Assembly (NCBI RefSeq): GCF_001570365.1
Contig: NZ_BBYK01000043.1
Coordinates: 275,997-339,996 of the forward strand
Reading direction: 5' to 3'
DNA length: 64,000 nucleotides
Origin: Microtetraspora fusca
GTDB taxonomy: Bacteria > Actinomycetota > Actinomycetes > Streptosporangiales > Streptosporangiaceae
Shown here: positions 17,341-25,688 of the stretch, piece after piece
Numbering within the stretch: the stretch's first letter is position 1
How the letters are laid out: each line of letters opens with the position of its first letter
Notes under the pieces: model-generated
The model's database searches: none
Seen by the model: the letters and a program-made list of their open reading frames with translations, nothing else
Told to the model about the DNA's origin: nothing
Made by a program: the position numbers and the translations under genes

Positions 17341-18041
17341 AGCGCGCTCCTCCGCACGTCGATCAGGAACTCCTCGACCGCGGCCCGGTCCGGCTCGGCG
17401 GGCAGCGCGCCGGGACCGCCGCCTCCGGACAGGTCCGCGACCAGGTCGGCGCGCCACCGCGCCACCTCGGGCCAGGCCACCTCACCCCGGCGGACGGCGA
17501 GCAGCCGGTCCCGGTGCCCGGACATGTCCAGCAGCGGCTCGCCCTCGCGGACCAGGTGGCGGCCGCTGATCAGCAGCCTGATCATGTGCATGGCCTGCTT
17601 CCACTTCGGCCGTTCCGGGCTGATCCGGCGGAACTGGGCGTCGGCGTACCTGAGGAAGGTCTCCTCGGCCCGGACCGAGAGGAACGCCTTCCTGATCGCG
17701 CGCAGCCGCGCGCCGGTTTCGGTGACATGCTCGACGAGCGGCGACCAGAGGCACTCCAGGACGGTGGGGTTGGCCCCGAGCGCGAGCGCGCAGAACCGCT
17801 CGACCTCCCAGGAGAACTCCTCCGGTCGCGGCCCCTCCACGTGGGTGGGCGGCTTGTCCAGGTGCCAGAACATCGGCGTGGGCGCCACGAAGACGCCCCG
17901 CCGGTCCACGTCGCTGTCCGCGGTGGCCAGGCCGTACGCGCGCGAACCGACGACCACGGACAGGACGAGGTGCCGGGGCACCAGGTCCTCGATCCCCGTC
18001 GCGGCTCCCCCCGGCCCCGGCCGGTCCCCGACGGACGTCAC
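17337..18041 (-). CDS. RlaP-like nucleotidyltransferase, first copy (RNA-repair operon)
   Basis: Predicted nucleotidyltransferase of 234 residues, a diverged paralogue of the next gene. The polymerase-beta-type motif VGSRAYGLATADSDVDRRG (Gly32-Ser33, Asp42 and Asp44) is intact, and FRRISPERPKWKQAMHMIRLL is shared with the family's helical C-terminal part. The GTG start sits in the TGTGA that ends pnkp, and its own stop overlaps the second copy, so expression is coupled to RNA repair. Family reports link such proteins to bacterial RNA-ligase operons; the biochemical reaction is not known. The gene is not an MNT-type antitoxin: there is no HEPN partner and it is longer than those. Confidence 0.82.
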   Translation of the reverse strand: MTSVGDRPGPGGAATGIEDLVPRHLVLSVVVGSRAYGLATADSDVDRRGVFVAPTPMFWHLDKPPTHVEGPRPEEFSWEVERFCALALGANPTVLECLWSPLVEHVTETGARLRAIRKAFLSVRAEETFLRYADAQFRRISPERPKWKQAMHMIRLLISGRHLVREGEPLLDMSGHRDRLLAVRRGEVAWPEVARWRADLVADLSGGGGPGALPAEPDRAAVEEFLIDVRRSAL

Positions 18042-20560
18042 AGGCGCGGATCCACGGGCTCGGACTCCAGGGCCAGCACGGCGAAGACAGGCTCGTGGAC
18101 CCGCCACAGCGGCTCTCCCTCCGCGAGCCGGGTGAGCGCCTCCATGCCGAGCGCGTGCTCCCGCAGCGCCAGCGAGCGCTTCCTGCCGAGGAACCGGCGC
18201 CGCAGCACGTCGAGCGACTCCGTGTAGTCCGGGCCGTAGATGATTCGCAGGTACTCGCGCCCGCGCACCTTGAGGCCCGGCTGCACGCGGCCGGTGACGA
18301 CGTCCACCGGCTTGACGACCATGCCCTCACCGCCGGCCTCGGTGAGCGCCGACCACCACTCGACCGCCTCCGCCCGCTCCCGCTCCGAGTCCAGGGACAC
18401 GAAGACGTGCCGGGTCGGCGCGAACAGCCGGTCGGTGGTCGCCTCCGGGGACCCGCCCGGCTCGCCGGTCAGGAGCGACAGGACCTCCAGGTGCCACGAG
18501 TGCGGCTCCGTGGCCGCCGTCGCCCGTCCCTCGCAGGCGAGGACCTGGAACGGCGCGAGCCGCACCCCGCCGAGCCCGGACACCGGCCAGCAGTACTGCG
18601 CGTACGCGTCGCGGAAGCGCGTGGCGTTGTCGAGGCGACGCCGGGTGCGCTCCAGCAGGTCGCCGACGTCTAGACCGCGCCCGGCCGCCGCGGACAGGGC
18701 CGCGACCGCGTCGGGCAGCGCGGCCCGCGCCGCCGCCCCGACCGAGGCGTACTGGCCGCGGATCAGCTCCTCCGCCTTCGCCGACCAGGGCAGCAGCTCG
18801 CAGTCGAGCACCACCCAGTCCGAGACCAGCTCGTCCCAGAGGGGGCGCGCCTCCTCGCGCAGCCGGTCGACCAGCTCGCCCATCCGGCCGTCGCCGAAGA
18901 ACGGCCGCCCGGTGCGTGTGTAGACCGCGCCCGCGCTCCCGTCCGTGATCCCGAACCGCTTGGCCGCCGCCTCGGGGGTCCGGGCCAGTACGGCGATCGC
19001 CCGCGAGCCCATGTGCTTCTCCTCGCACACGACCCGCGTGACCCCGGCCGCGGCGAACTCCTCGAACGCCTCCGCCGGGTGCTCCAGGAAGCCGTCGAGC
19101 GTGGACGTCTCCGGCGGCGCCATGGTCGGCGGCAGGTAGACCAGCCAGCGAGGGTCGACCGCGAAACGGCTCATGACCTCCAGAGCGGCGGCGCCGTTCT
19201 CCTCGCGGACCTTGATCCGCCCGCCGAAGCGCGTGTCCACGTAGCGGGTGCCGGACACGTCGCCGATCCGCAGGGCGCCCGGCTCCCGGCCCGCCTTCGG
19301 CGCGCCGAGCGGCCGCACCGACTCGTACCAGACCTTCTCCGCCGGAACGGAGACCAGCTCGCGCTCCGGGTAGCGCAGGGCGGTCAGCCGCCCGCCGAAG
19401 ACGGCGCCGGTGTCCAGGCAGATCGTGTTGTTGACCCACTCCGGCTCCGGCACCGGCGTGTGGCCGTAGACGACCGTCGCCCGGCCCCGGTACTCCTCCG
19501 CCCACGGGTAACGGACGGGCAGGCCGTACTCGTCGGTCTCGCCGGTCGTGTCGCCGTACAGCGCGAACGACCGGACCCGGCCGCTGGCCCGCCCGTGGTA
19601 GGCCTCCTTGAGCCCGGCGTGCGCGACGACGAGCCGCCCTCCGTCGAGCCGGTAGTGGCTGATGAGGCCGTCCATGAACGCCCTGGCCTCGCGCTGGAAC
19701 TCCTCCGGCTCGGCGGCGAGCTGCTCCAGGGACTCCTTCAGGCCGTGCGCGACCGTGACCTTGCGCCCGTTGAGCGCCCGGACGAGCTTCTGCTCGTGGT
19801 TCCCGGAGACGCACAGCGCCGTGCCGGCCGCCACCATGCCCATGACGAGGCGCAGCACGCCAGGGGTGTCCGGCCCGCGGTCGACCAGGTCGCCGACGAA
19901 CACCGCCGTACGCCCCTCGGGGTGGACCGCGCCCCCGGCGCCGACCTCCCAGCCGAGGGCGCGCAGCAGCGCCTCCAGCTCCGACCGGCAGCCGTGCACG
20001 TCGCCGATGATGTCGAACGGGCCGGTCAGCTCGGTCTTGTCGGTCCACGCGCGCTCGTACGCGACGACCGCCCGGTCGATCTCGTCCCCGCGCAGGACGT
20101 GGACCCGGCGGAAGCCGTCCTTCGACATCCGCGCGAGCGAGCGCCGCAGGTCCTTGCTCTGCCGCGCGACCACCCGCGGCCCGAAGTCCCGGTCCGGCCG
20201 TACGGCGTTGCGGGCGATGGCCACGCTCTCGGGGACGTCGAGCACGATGGCGTCGGCGAGCACGTCGTGGCTCTTCGCCAGCTCGACCAGCTTCTTGCGC
20301 GCGTCCCACTGCACGTTCGTGGCGTCGACGACGGTGAGGAGGCCGCGCCGCAGGCGGACCCCGACGATGTGGTGCAGCAGGTCGAACGCGTCCGGGGTGG
20401 CGGACTGGTCGTTCTCGTCGTCCGAGACCAGGCCCCGGCAGAAGTCCGACGAGATCACCTGGGTGGGCGCGAAGTGCCGGGCCGCGAAGGTCGACTTCCC
20501 GCTGCCGGACACGCCGACGAGCACCACCAGGCCCATCTCCGGGACCTTGACCTCAACCAT
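18038..20560 (-). CDS. pnkp: Bacterial polynucleotide kinase-phosphatase-ligase
   Basis: Three-domain RNA end-healing and sealing enzyme of 840 residues, close to the 870 of the Clostridium thermocellum enzyme. The 5'-kinase domain has P-loop GVSGSGKST (16-24). The metallophosphoesterase domain, which removes 3'-phosphate and 2',3'-cyclic phosphate ends, has DIIGDVHG (183-190), GDLVDRG (223-229) and GNHE (253-256). The ligase-like adenylyltransferase domain has the nucleotidyl Lys515 in EEKHMGSR. Alone it adenylates but does not seal; Hen1 activates sealing. The ATG overlaps the last 8 bases of hen1, and its stop overlaps the next gene, so stoichiometric co-expression is likely. All catalytic motifs are intact. 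Start chosen for the GGAG upstream and fit to the kinase N-terminus. Confidence 0.97.
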   Translation of the reverse strand: MVEVKVPEMGLVVLVGVSGSGKSTFAARHFAPTQVISSDFCRGLVSDDENDQSATPDAFDLLHHIVGVRLRRGLLTVVDATNVQWDARKKLVELAKSHDVLADAIVLDVPESVAIARNAVRPDRDFGPRVVARQSKDLRRSLARMSKDGFRRVHVLRGDEIDRAVVAYERAWTDKTELTGPFDIIGDVHGCRSELEALLRALGWEVGAGGAVHPEGRTAVFVGDLVDRGPDTPGVLRLVMGMVAAGTALCVSGNHEQKLVRALNGRKVTVAHGLKESLEQLAAEPEEFQREARAFMDGLISHYRLDGGRLVVAHAGLKEAYHGRASGRVRSFALYGDTTGETDEYGLPVRYPWAEEYRGRATVVYGHTPVPEPEWVNNTICLDTGAVFGGRLTALRYPERELVSVPAEKVWYESVRPLGAPKAGREPGALRIGDVSGTRYVDTRFGGRIKVREENGAAALEVMSRFAVDPRWLVYLPPTMAPPETSTLDGFLEHPAEAFEEFAAAGVTRVVCEEKHMGSRAIAVLARTPEAAAKRFGITDGSAGAVYTRTGRPFFGDGRMGELVDRLREEARPLWDELVSDWVVLDCELLPWSAKAEELIRGQYASVGAAARAALPDAVAALSAAAGRGLDVGDLLERTRRRLDNATRFRDAYAQYCWPVSGLGGVRLAPFQVLACEGRATAATEPHSWHLEVLSLLTGEPGGSPEATTDRLFAPTRHVFVSLDSERERAEAVEWWSALTEAGGEGMVVKPVDVVTGRVQPGLKVRGREYLRIIYGPDYTESLDVLRRRFLGRKRSLALREHALGMEALTRLAEGEPLWRVHEPVFAVLALESEPVDPRL

Positions 20561-22157
20561 CGCCCTCGCTCCTCTCCCCCGCCACGCTGAACACCGCCAT
20601 CTGCGTGGGCGGCCCGACATCCGGGTCGTCGTCTCCCACCGCCCGGAACGCCACCCGGTAGCCGTACCGGTCGGCCACCGCGCGGGCCCACGCGGCGAAC
20701 TCGGCCCGCGTCCACTCGAACCGGTGGTCCGGGTGGCGCATCGCCCGGCCCTCGCCCAGGAAGTCGTAGCGCACGTTGTACTCGCGGTTGGGCGTGGTCA
20801 CCACGACGTGCGCGGGCTTCGCCGTTCCGAAGACCACCCGTTCCAGGGCGGGCAGCCGGGGCGGGTCGACATGCTCGATCACCTCCATGAGGACCGCCGC
20901 GTCGTATCCCGCGAACCGGGGGTCCGCGTAGGTGAGCGCGCCCTGGAACAGCTCCAGGCGGGCCCGCTTCGCGTCCGGCATCCGGTCCAGTCTGAGCTTG
21001 CGCGCGGCGATGGCGAGCGCGTGCGTGGACACGTCGGCGCCCGCGATCCTGGTGAATGCCGGCCGCGCCAGCAGCGCGGTCAGCAGCTGACCCGACCCGC
21101 ATCCGAGGTCGATCACCGTACGCGCGCCGAGTTCCTCGACGGCGGCGACGACGGCGTCCCTGCGCAGGACGTTCAGCGGGACGCGGACGGCCTCCGGGCC
21201 GGTGGCGTCCCCATCCGGCGTCTCCGAAGCCGCCGAGTCGTGCGGCGCCTCGCCCCCGTGCTCGCTCGTGTGCTCGTCCGCGTGCTCGCCCAGGCCCTCG
21301 GCGACGGCCGCGGTCTCCGGGTCGCCCACGTCCGTCCCGGCGACGCCGTCCTCCCGCTCCGGGACGACCTCCTCGTCCACGGGCGGCTCAAGGGCCTCCT
21401 CGACGTCGTCGCCGAGCTCGGCCAGCCGGGCGAAGGCGGTGCGCTCCAGCGCCCGGCGGCGGCCGAGGTACCTGCGGGTGATCAGGCCCTTCTCCGGGTG
21501 CCCGGCCAGCCAGCCCCCACCCGCCCGGACGAGCTTGTCCACCTCGTCGCCCGCGAGCCAGTAGTGCTTGGCGTCGTCCAGCACCGGGAGCAGCACGTAA
21601 AGCTGGTTGAGCGCGTCGGCCAGCCGCACCTCGCCGCGCAGCGCGAGCCGTACGTACCGGGAGTCGCCCCACTCGGGGAACCCCTCGTCGAGCGGCAGGG
21701 CCTCCGCCGCGATCTCCCACCCGAGCGGCTCGAACAGCCGGTGGGCGAGCGCCGCGCCGCCGCGGCACGGCAGCGCGGGCAGGCGGATCTCCAGCGGCAT
21801 CGGCGCCTCCGCCAGTTCGGGTCTGGCGGCGCAGCGCCCCGTCCGGGCCGTACGGAAGACGTCCCCGAGCGCCACCGCGAGCAGCGACGAGGCGGCGTAC
21901 GGGCGGTCGTTGACGTACTGGCCCAGGCTGAAGTCGGGCGCGGTCTTCCCGTGAGAGCGCGCGAGCCGGACGGGATCGACGTCCAGCAGCAGCGCCGCCG
22001 TGCAACGCCGCTCCGTCGCCTCCGGATAGAAGACCCGCGCCGTGCCGAACGACTGGGCGAACTCCTGCACGCGGTCGGGGTGCTTGTGCAGGAGGAAGCC
22101 GAGATCGGTCGCCGGGCGGGACGTCACGGAGGAAACGGTCGAGATCGTGAGAAGCAC
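20553..22157 (-). CDS. hen1: RNA 3'-terminal ribose 2'-O-methyltransferase Hen1
   Basis: Partner of Pnkp, 534 residues. The N-terminal half (about 1-245), beginning with the typical MLLTIS...DLGFLLHKHP, is the ligase-activating domain. The C-terminal half is the methyltransferase: SAM motif DLGCGSGQLL (350-359), metal-binding EVIEH (Glu425, Glu428, His429), VTTPNREYNV and RHPDHRFEW with two more histidines. It methylates the 2'-OH at the 3' end of the broken RNA before sealing, so the repaired site resists re-cleavage. A Glu/Asp/Ala/Gly-rich linker of about 75 residues (about 250-325) separates the halves and is longer than I would expect. The GTG start fits the conserved MLLTI beginning, though no Shine-Dalgarno is visible. 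First gene of the four-gene operon. Confidence 0.96.
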   Translation of the reverse strand: MLLTISTVSSVTSRPATDLGFLLHKHPDRVQEFAQSFGTARVFYPEATERRCTAALLLDVDPVRLARSHGKTAPDFSLGQYVNDRPYAASSLLAVALGDVFRTARTGRCAARPELAEAPMPLEIRLPALPCRGGAALAHRLFEPLGWEIAAEALPLDEGFPEWGDSRYVRLALRGEVRLADALNQLYVLLPVLDDAKHYWLAGDEVDKLVRAGGGWLAGHPEKGLITRRYLGRRRALERTAFARLAELGDDVEEALEPPVDEEVVPEREDGVAGTDVGDPETAAVAEGLGEHADEHTSEHGGEAPHDSAASETPDGDATGPEAVRVPLNVLRRDAVVAAVEELGARTVIDLGCGSGQLLTALLARPAFTRIAGADVSTHALAIAARKLRLDRMPDAKRARLELFQGALTYADPRFAGYDAAVLMEVIEHVDPPRLPALERVVFGTAKPAHVVVTTPNREYNVRYDFLGEGRAMRHPDHRFEWTRAEFAAWARAVADRYGYRVAFRAVGDDDPDVGPPTQMAVFSVAGERSEGDG

Positions 22158-22266
22158 GGATCAAGCATTCCGCACCGTCTCCCGCGCTTTCCACCGGTTT
22201 GCGAGGCCCGCGCCCGATCCCCCGGACCGGCTACCCCGGGCAAGGGCGCCGGTCCGGGCGCGGGCG

Positions 22267-23184
22267 TCACACGTGCGGCATGACCTCGGCGGCGATCAGT
22301 TCCAGGTGGTCGAGGTCGGTGGGGTCCAGGATCTGGAGATACATCCGCTCCGCGCCGATCTCCGCGAACCGGCCGATCTTCTCCACGACCTCGGCGGGCG
22401 TGCCGGCGAGGCCGCCCGCGCGCAGCGACGCGACGTCCAGGTCCATCGCCGCGGCCCGCCGGGCGATCTCGGCCTCGTCGCGGCCGACGCACACCGTCTG
22501 CGCGGCGGAGTAGACCATGGACTCGCGCCCGGCCGCCTCGCACGCCTCGCGCACCCGCCCGAACGCCTGCCGCGTCTCGTCCAGGGTCCGGAACGGCAGG
22601 TTGAACTCGTCCGCGAACCGGGCGGCCAGCCGGGGCGTGCGGCGGGGCCCGCCGCCGCCGATGATGATGGGCGGCCGGGGCCGCTGCACGGGCTTGGGCA
22701 GCCCCGGAGACTCCTCCAGCCGATAGTGCGCACCCTCGAAGGAGTACGGCTTGGTGGCCCCCCAGAGCCCGGTGATGATCTCAAGCTGCTCCTCGAACCG
22801 GTCGAAGCGCTCGCTCACCGGCGGGAACGGGATGCCGTACGCGGTGTGCTCGGCCTCGAACCAGCCGGTGCCGAGGCCCAGCTCGACCCGGCCGCCGCTC
22901 ATCTGGTCGACCTGGGCGACGCTGATCGCGAGAGGGCCGGGCAGCCGGAAGGTCACCGGCGTGACCAGCGTGCCCAGCCGGATGCGCGAGGTCTCCCTGG
23001 CGAGGCCGGCGAGGGTAACCCAGGCGTCCGACGAGCCGGCGCCGGGGTCGCCGGGGCGGATGCGCAGGTAGTGGTCGGAGCGGAAGAACGCGTCGAACCC
23101 CAGCCGCTCCGTGGCCTGTGCCACCGCGAGCAGCTCGTCGTACGTCACGCCCTCTTGCGGCTCGGTGAAGATCCTCAGCTTCAT
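22267..23184 (-). CDS. LLM class F420-dependent oxidoreductase
   Basis: Luciferase-like TIM-barrel oxidoreductase of 305 residues, expected to use the deazaflavin F420. Typical segments are RIFTEPQEGVTYDELLAVA at the N-terminus, FDAFFRSDHYLRI, the loop TSRIRLGTLVTPVTFR, GRVELGLGTGWFEAEH and RPPIIIGGGG. This matches the actinobacterial TIGR03560-like subgroup. The ATG at 23182-23184 has GGGGAG about 10 bases upstream and begins at the first strand of the barrel. Substrate unknown. Divergent from the GH18-like gene; another F420-type protein lies at 24411. Confidence 0.9.
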   Translation of the reverse strand: MKLRIFTEPQEGVTYDELLAVAQATERLGFDAFFRSDHYLRIRPGDPGAGSSDAWVTLAGLARETSRIRLGTLVTPVTFRLPGPLAISVAQVDQMSGGRVELGLGTGWFEAEHTAYGIPFPPVSERFDRFEEQLEIITGLWGATKPYSFEGAHYRLEESPGLPKPVQRPRPPIIIGGGGPRRTPRLAARFADEFNLPFRTLDETRQAFGRVREACEAAGRESMVYSAAQTVCVGRDEAEIARRAAAMDLDVASLRAGGLAGTPAEVVEKIGRFAEIGAERMYLQILDPTDLDHLELIAAEVMPHV

Positions 23185-23258
23185 CCGGCCATTATCTCCC
23201 CGGCCGCTCCGGCGTGGTTGATATGGTCCACGCATCATGCGCGTAACGTAGTCGCAAT

Positions 23259-24383
23259 ATGACTCCAGGTGGTGAACGCGTGGATTCCGAACGAGGCGAG
23301 CGCAAGCCGGGGACGCCTCCGCGCCCCCTGGTGGCCCTGGCCGGCGCGGCCCTGGCCGTCGGCACCGGATACGCCATGTGGGTGCTGCCCGCCACGGCAC
23401 TCCCTGACGTGCCGGCCTCCGCCGCCGCTCCCGCTCCCGGCGTCACCGCCGCGGCGCCCAGCCCCGTCCCGACCGCCCCCGTGCCCATAGTGAGCGCCGG
23501 CGCGGCCACCTGGCGCCAGTCCCGGCCGGCTACGCCGATCCCGGTGGGGGCGCGGACCGGCGGCCCCACCGGCTACGTCGTCTTCGTGGACGCGGTGCGC
23601 GAGCCCGGCTTCGACCTGGCAGGGGCGGCCCGTCGGACCGGCACCGGCTGGTACACCCTCGGCCATCTCATCCCCGGGCCGGACGGCTGCACGCCGCGCT
23701 GGGGCGGCGTCACCGAGCAGGGCAGGAACCCCGTCGCGAACCGCCTCGGGCCGCTCCGCGCACAGGGCGGCGACGCCGGGATCGCGTTCGGCGGCCCCTC
23801 GGGCCAGGAGCTCGCGCAGACCTGCCGCGAGCCGGACCTGCTGCTCGCCGCCTACCGCCGGGTGATCGGAGCCTTCGACCCCGCCGTCATCGACTTCGAG
23901 GTGCGTGATTCGACCGACGCGGCGGCGACCGCCCGGCGGGCGGCGGCGCTCGGCCTGCTGCAGCGGGAGGCCGCGGCGGCCGGGCGCCCGCTCGCCGTCA
24001 CCTTCACGCTCCCCGCCGCGGAGTCGGGCCTGTCCACCGCCGACGCCGCCATGCTGCGCGCCGTACGCGCCGCGGGGGTGGAGATCCGGGCCGTCAACCT
24101 GCTCGTGCCCTTCCGTACGGGGGCGTCCGGCAACCTGCACCGGCTGGCGGTCGCGGCCCGTGCCGTACAGGCCCAGTTCGGGGACGTCCTGGGCCTGACC
24201 GGGCAGGCGGCGTGGCAGCGGATCGCGCTCGCCCCGGTGCTGGCCTCCCCCGCCGACCTCGGCAGCGGGCGGGCGCGGCGGCTGGCCGGCTTCCGCGCGC
24301 GCAACGGCCTCGCCTGGGTCTCGGTCCGGGGCGCCCGGCCGAGCGACGAGGTGAGCCGGATCCTGGGCACCGCCGGATCCTGA
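23259..24383 (+). CDS. Secreted GH18 chitinase-like protein with degenerate catalytic motif
   Basis: Membrane-anchored or secreted protein of 374 residues. A hydrophobic signal/anchor lies at about 23-48, then an Ala/Pro linker, then a domain that aligns with bacterial GH18 chitinases by order of segments: GYVVFVDAVREPGF, YTLGHLIPG, LLLAAYRRVIGAF, VIDFEVRD, RPLAVTFTLP, RAVNLLVPF. In active enzymes the segment after strand 4 reads D-F-D-I-E, with Glu as catalytic acid; here it reads D-F-E-V-R, and the usual M-x-Y near strand 6 is LVPF. The protein is therefore probably catalytically inactive and may bind chitin-like glycans or have another role. The ATG has no clear Shine-Dalgarno; a GTG seven codons later is the alternative. 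Confidence 0.65.
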   Translation: MTPGGERVDSERGERKPGTPPRPLVALAGAALAVGTGYAMWVLPATALPDVPASAAAPAPGVTAAAPSPVPTAPVPIVSAGAATWRQSRPATPIPVGARTGGPTGYVVFVDAVREPGFDLAGAARRTGTGWYTLGHLIPGPDGCTPRWGGVTEQGRNPVANRLGPLRAQGGDAGIAFGGPSGQELAQTCREPDLLLAAYRRVIGAFDPAVIDFEVRDSTDAAATARRAAALGLLQREAAAAGRPLAVTFTLPAAESGLSTADAAMLRAVRAAGVEIRAVNLLVPFRTGASGNLHRLAVAARAVQAQFGDVLGLTGQAAWQRIALAPVLASPADLGSGRARRLAGFRARNGLAWVSVRGARPSDEVSRILGTAGS

Positions 24384-24410
24384 TCGTCCGGCCGCTGTTT
24401 CAATGAGGAC

Positions 24411-24818
24411 ATGGACGCACGACGGTTGCTGGAGGAGGCCCGGGTGGCCCGGCTGGCCACGGTGAGCGGTGCCGGCGTCCCTCACATGGTGCCCGTCACG
24501 TTCGCGCTCACCGGGGACACGATCGTCACGGCCGTCGACCACAAGCCGAAGACCACGACGCGCCTGCGCCGCCTCCGGAACATCGAGGAGAACCCGAACG
24601 TGTGCGTGCTGGCCGACCACTACGCCGACGACTGGGACGAGCTGTGGTGGGTCCGGGTGGACGGGTTCGCCACGGTCGTCGAGGACGACGCGGAGCGGAC
24701 ACCCGCCCTGGCCCCCCTCGTCGCCAAGTACGCCCAGTACCAGGAGCGGCCGCCCGCCGGTCCCGCCATCCTGATCCAGGTCACCTCCTGGCACTCCTGG
24801 TCGTACGCCGGGAAATAG
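24411..24818 (+). CDS. PPOX class F420-dependent oxidoreductase (TIGR03668 type)
   Basis: Small split-barrel flavin/deazaflavin-binding protein of 135 residues. LLEEARVARLATVSGAGVPHMVPVTFAL is the first barrel strand pair, KTTTRLRRLRNIEENPNVCVLADHYADDWDELWWVR forms the cofactor-binding core typical of this subgroup, and the C-terminus SWHSWSYAG is conserved. Relatives reduce substrates with F420H2; the substrate here is unknown. It follows the GH18-like gene by 27 bp on the same strand and may be co-transcribed, though the two have no obvious functional link. Confidence 0.9.
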   Translation: MDARRLLEEARVARLATVSGAGVPHMVPVTFALTGDTIVTAVDHKPKTTTRLRRLRNIEENPNVCVLADHYADDWDELWWVRVDGFATVVEDDAERTPALAPLVAKYAQYQERPPAGPAILIQVTSWHSWSYAGK

Positions 24819-24879
24819 CCCGCCGTCCCGTTTGCCGAGGCCCCCGGGGGCGGAGCTGTCGTGAAGCCCGACACGACGA

Positions 24880-24909
24880 CGCCCCGCTCCGCGGCGGCGG
24901 AGCGGGGCG
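24880..24909 (-). terminator. Hairpin terminator between convergent genes
   Basis: CGCCCCGCTCCG (24880-24891) and CGGAGCGGGGCG (24898-24909) form a perfect 12-bp stem with a 6-base loop, 18 bases past the stop of the four-helix protein gene and 61 bases past the stop of the convergent oxidoreductase gene. There is no T-run, as is usual in high-GC actinobacteria, and it may serve both strands. Confidence 0.7.
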
Positions 24910-24927
24910 ACGCGGGCGGTGCCGAGA

Positions 24928-25287
24928 TCAGGCGCGGGCCGGGGACAGCTTGCGGGCGACCTGGACGAACTCGTGGCACACGTTCGCGCACTTCTGCATC
25001 ATCGGGTCGCCGTCGCTCATGGACATCGCCATCTCGGCGCACTTGTCCGCGGCCCGGGCGCACAGCGACGCCATCTCCATGGCCATCGGCGACTGGCGCA
25101 TCATCATGTCGCCGCAGATGCGGGTCATGTCGGAGCAGTCCATCAGGACGCCCATCATCGCCATGTCGGCGTGCTTGCCGCCCCGCTGGAGACAGTGGGT
25201 CATGGTCTGCTCACAGCAGCTGTGCACTTCCATGCACTTGTCGATGCATCGCTGCATCTCCGCCGTGATCTTGCTTTCTTGCTTCAT
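24928..25287 (-). CDS. Four-helix bundle copper-binding protein (Csp/DUF326-like)
   Basis: Cysteine- and methionine-rich cytoplasmic protein of 119 residues. Cysteines are spaced along predicted helices: CIDKC, CCEQTMTHC, CSDMTRIC, CARAADKC and CANVC, together with many Met. This is the layout of the cytosolic copper storage proteins (Csp3-type four-helix bundles), in which Cys residues line the core and bind many Cu(I). It has no signal peptide, unlike Csp1. A GGGGGAAG ribosome-binding site precedes the ATG. The gene is alone on its strand; no CopA or CsoR lies near. Likely role is copper buffering or storage, by family. Confidence 0.88.
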   Translation of the reverse strand: MKQESKITAEMQRCIDKCMEVHSCCEQTMTHCLQRGGKHADMAMMGVLMDCSDMTRICGDMMMRQSPMAMEMASLCARAADKCAEMAMSMSDGDPMMQKCANVCHEFVQVARKLSPARA

Positions 25288-25415
25288 GCTTCCCCCGTGA
25301 TCGTGACCGCCCGGCCGGCCGGGCCGCGTCGGATGTCTGCGGAGAAGGAGATTCCCCGCCCGGAGCGGAGAGATGTACCGATTTCTCTAATTTGATCACT
25401 ATTTGCAAGGGATCT

Positions 25416-25688
25416 ATGACCGCCCGGCGTCAGCCCCTGGCCGGGAGCACTCGACGTACGGCGTCCGCGGCGGCGAAACGAGGGCTGCACGCGATCCTCG
25501 ACGCGATCGACTGGCTCCGTCGCGAGGACGGCGCCGATCGCGAGATCAAGGGCCACAAGGACGGCTACTCCACCGGCTGCCCCGGGCCCGCGCTGTACGC
25601 CTGGGTGCAGGCCGGAGCGCCTCGCCCGTCCACCGCACCGGCCACCCCTGCACCGCAACCGAAGGAGGAACAGTGCCCGAGATCGTGA
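25416..25688 (+). CDS. Small hypothetical protein, unrecognised
   Basis: A 90-residue protein with actinobacterial codon usage (G/C at most third positions). The first 25 residues are basic and Ala-rich, the middle (LHAILDAIDWLRREDGADREIKGHKDG) looks helical, then YSTGCPGPALYAWVQAG, then a Pro/Ala/Thr-rich tail. I do not recognise a family. AAGGGA lies 6 bases upstream of the ATG. The stretch before it (25330-25415) is comparatively AT-rich (ATTTCTCTAATTTGATCACT) and looks like a promoter. The last 16 bases overlap the start of a 30-codon ORF with a stronger ribosome-binding site, so the two are probably one unit. Confidence 0.55.
   Translation: MTARRQPLAGSTRRTASAAAKRGLHAILDAIDWLRREDGADREIKGHKDGYSTGCPGPALYAWVQAGAPRPSTAPATPAPQPKEEQCPRS

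Noticed and set aside
16582..18041. Nucleotidyltransferase pair as a MNT-HEPN toxin-antitoxin module
   Set aside because: No HEPN gene is adjacent, the proteins are longer than MNT antitoxins, and they are translationally coupled to pnkp.
25309..25324. 16-bp perfect GC palindrome (GCCCGGCCGGCCGGGC)
   Set aside because: Made only of G/C dinucleotide blocks expected by chance in this composition, with no clear position relative to a promoter.
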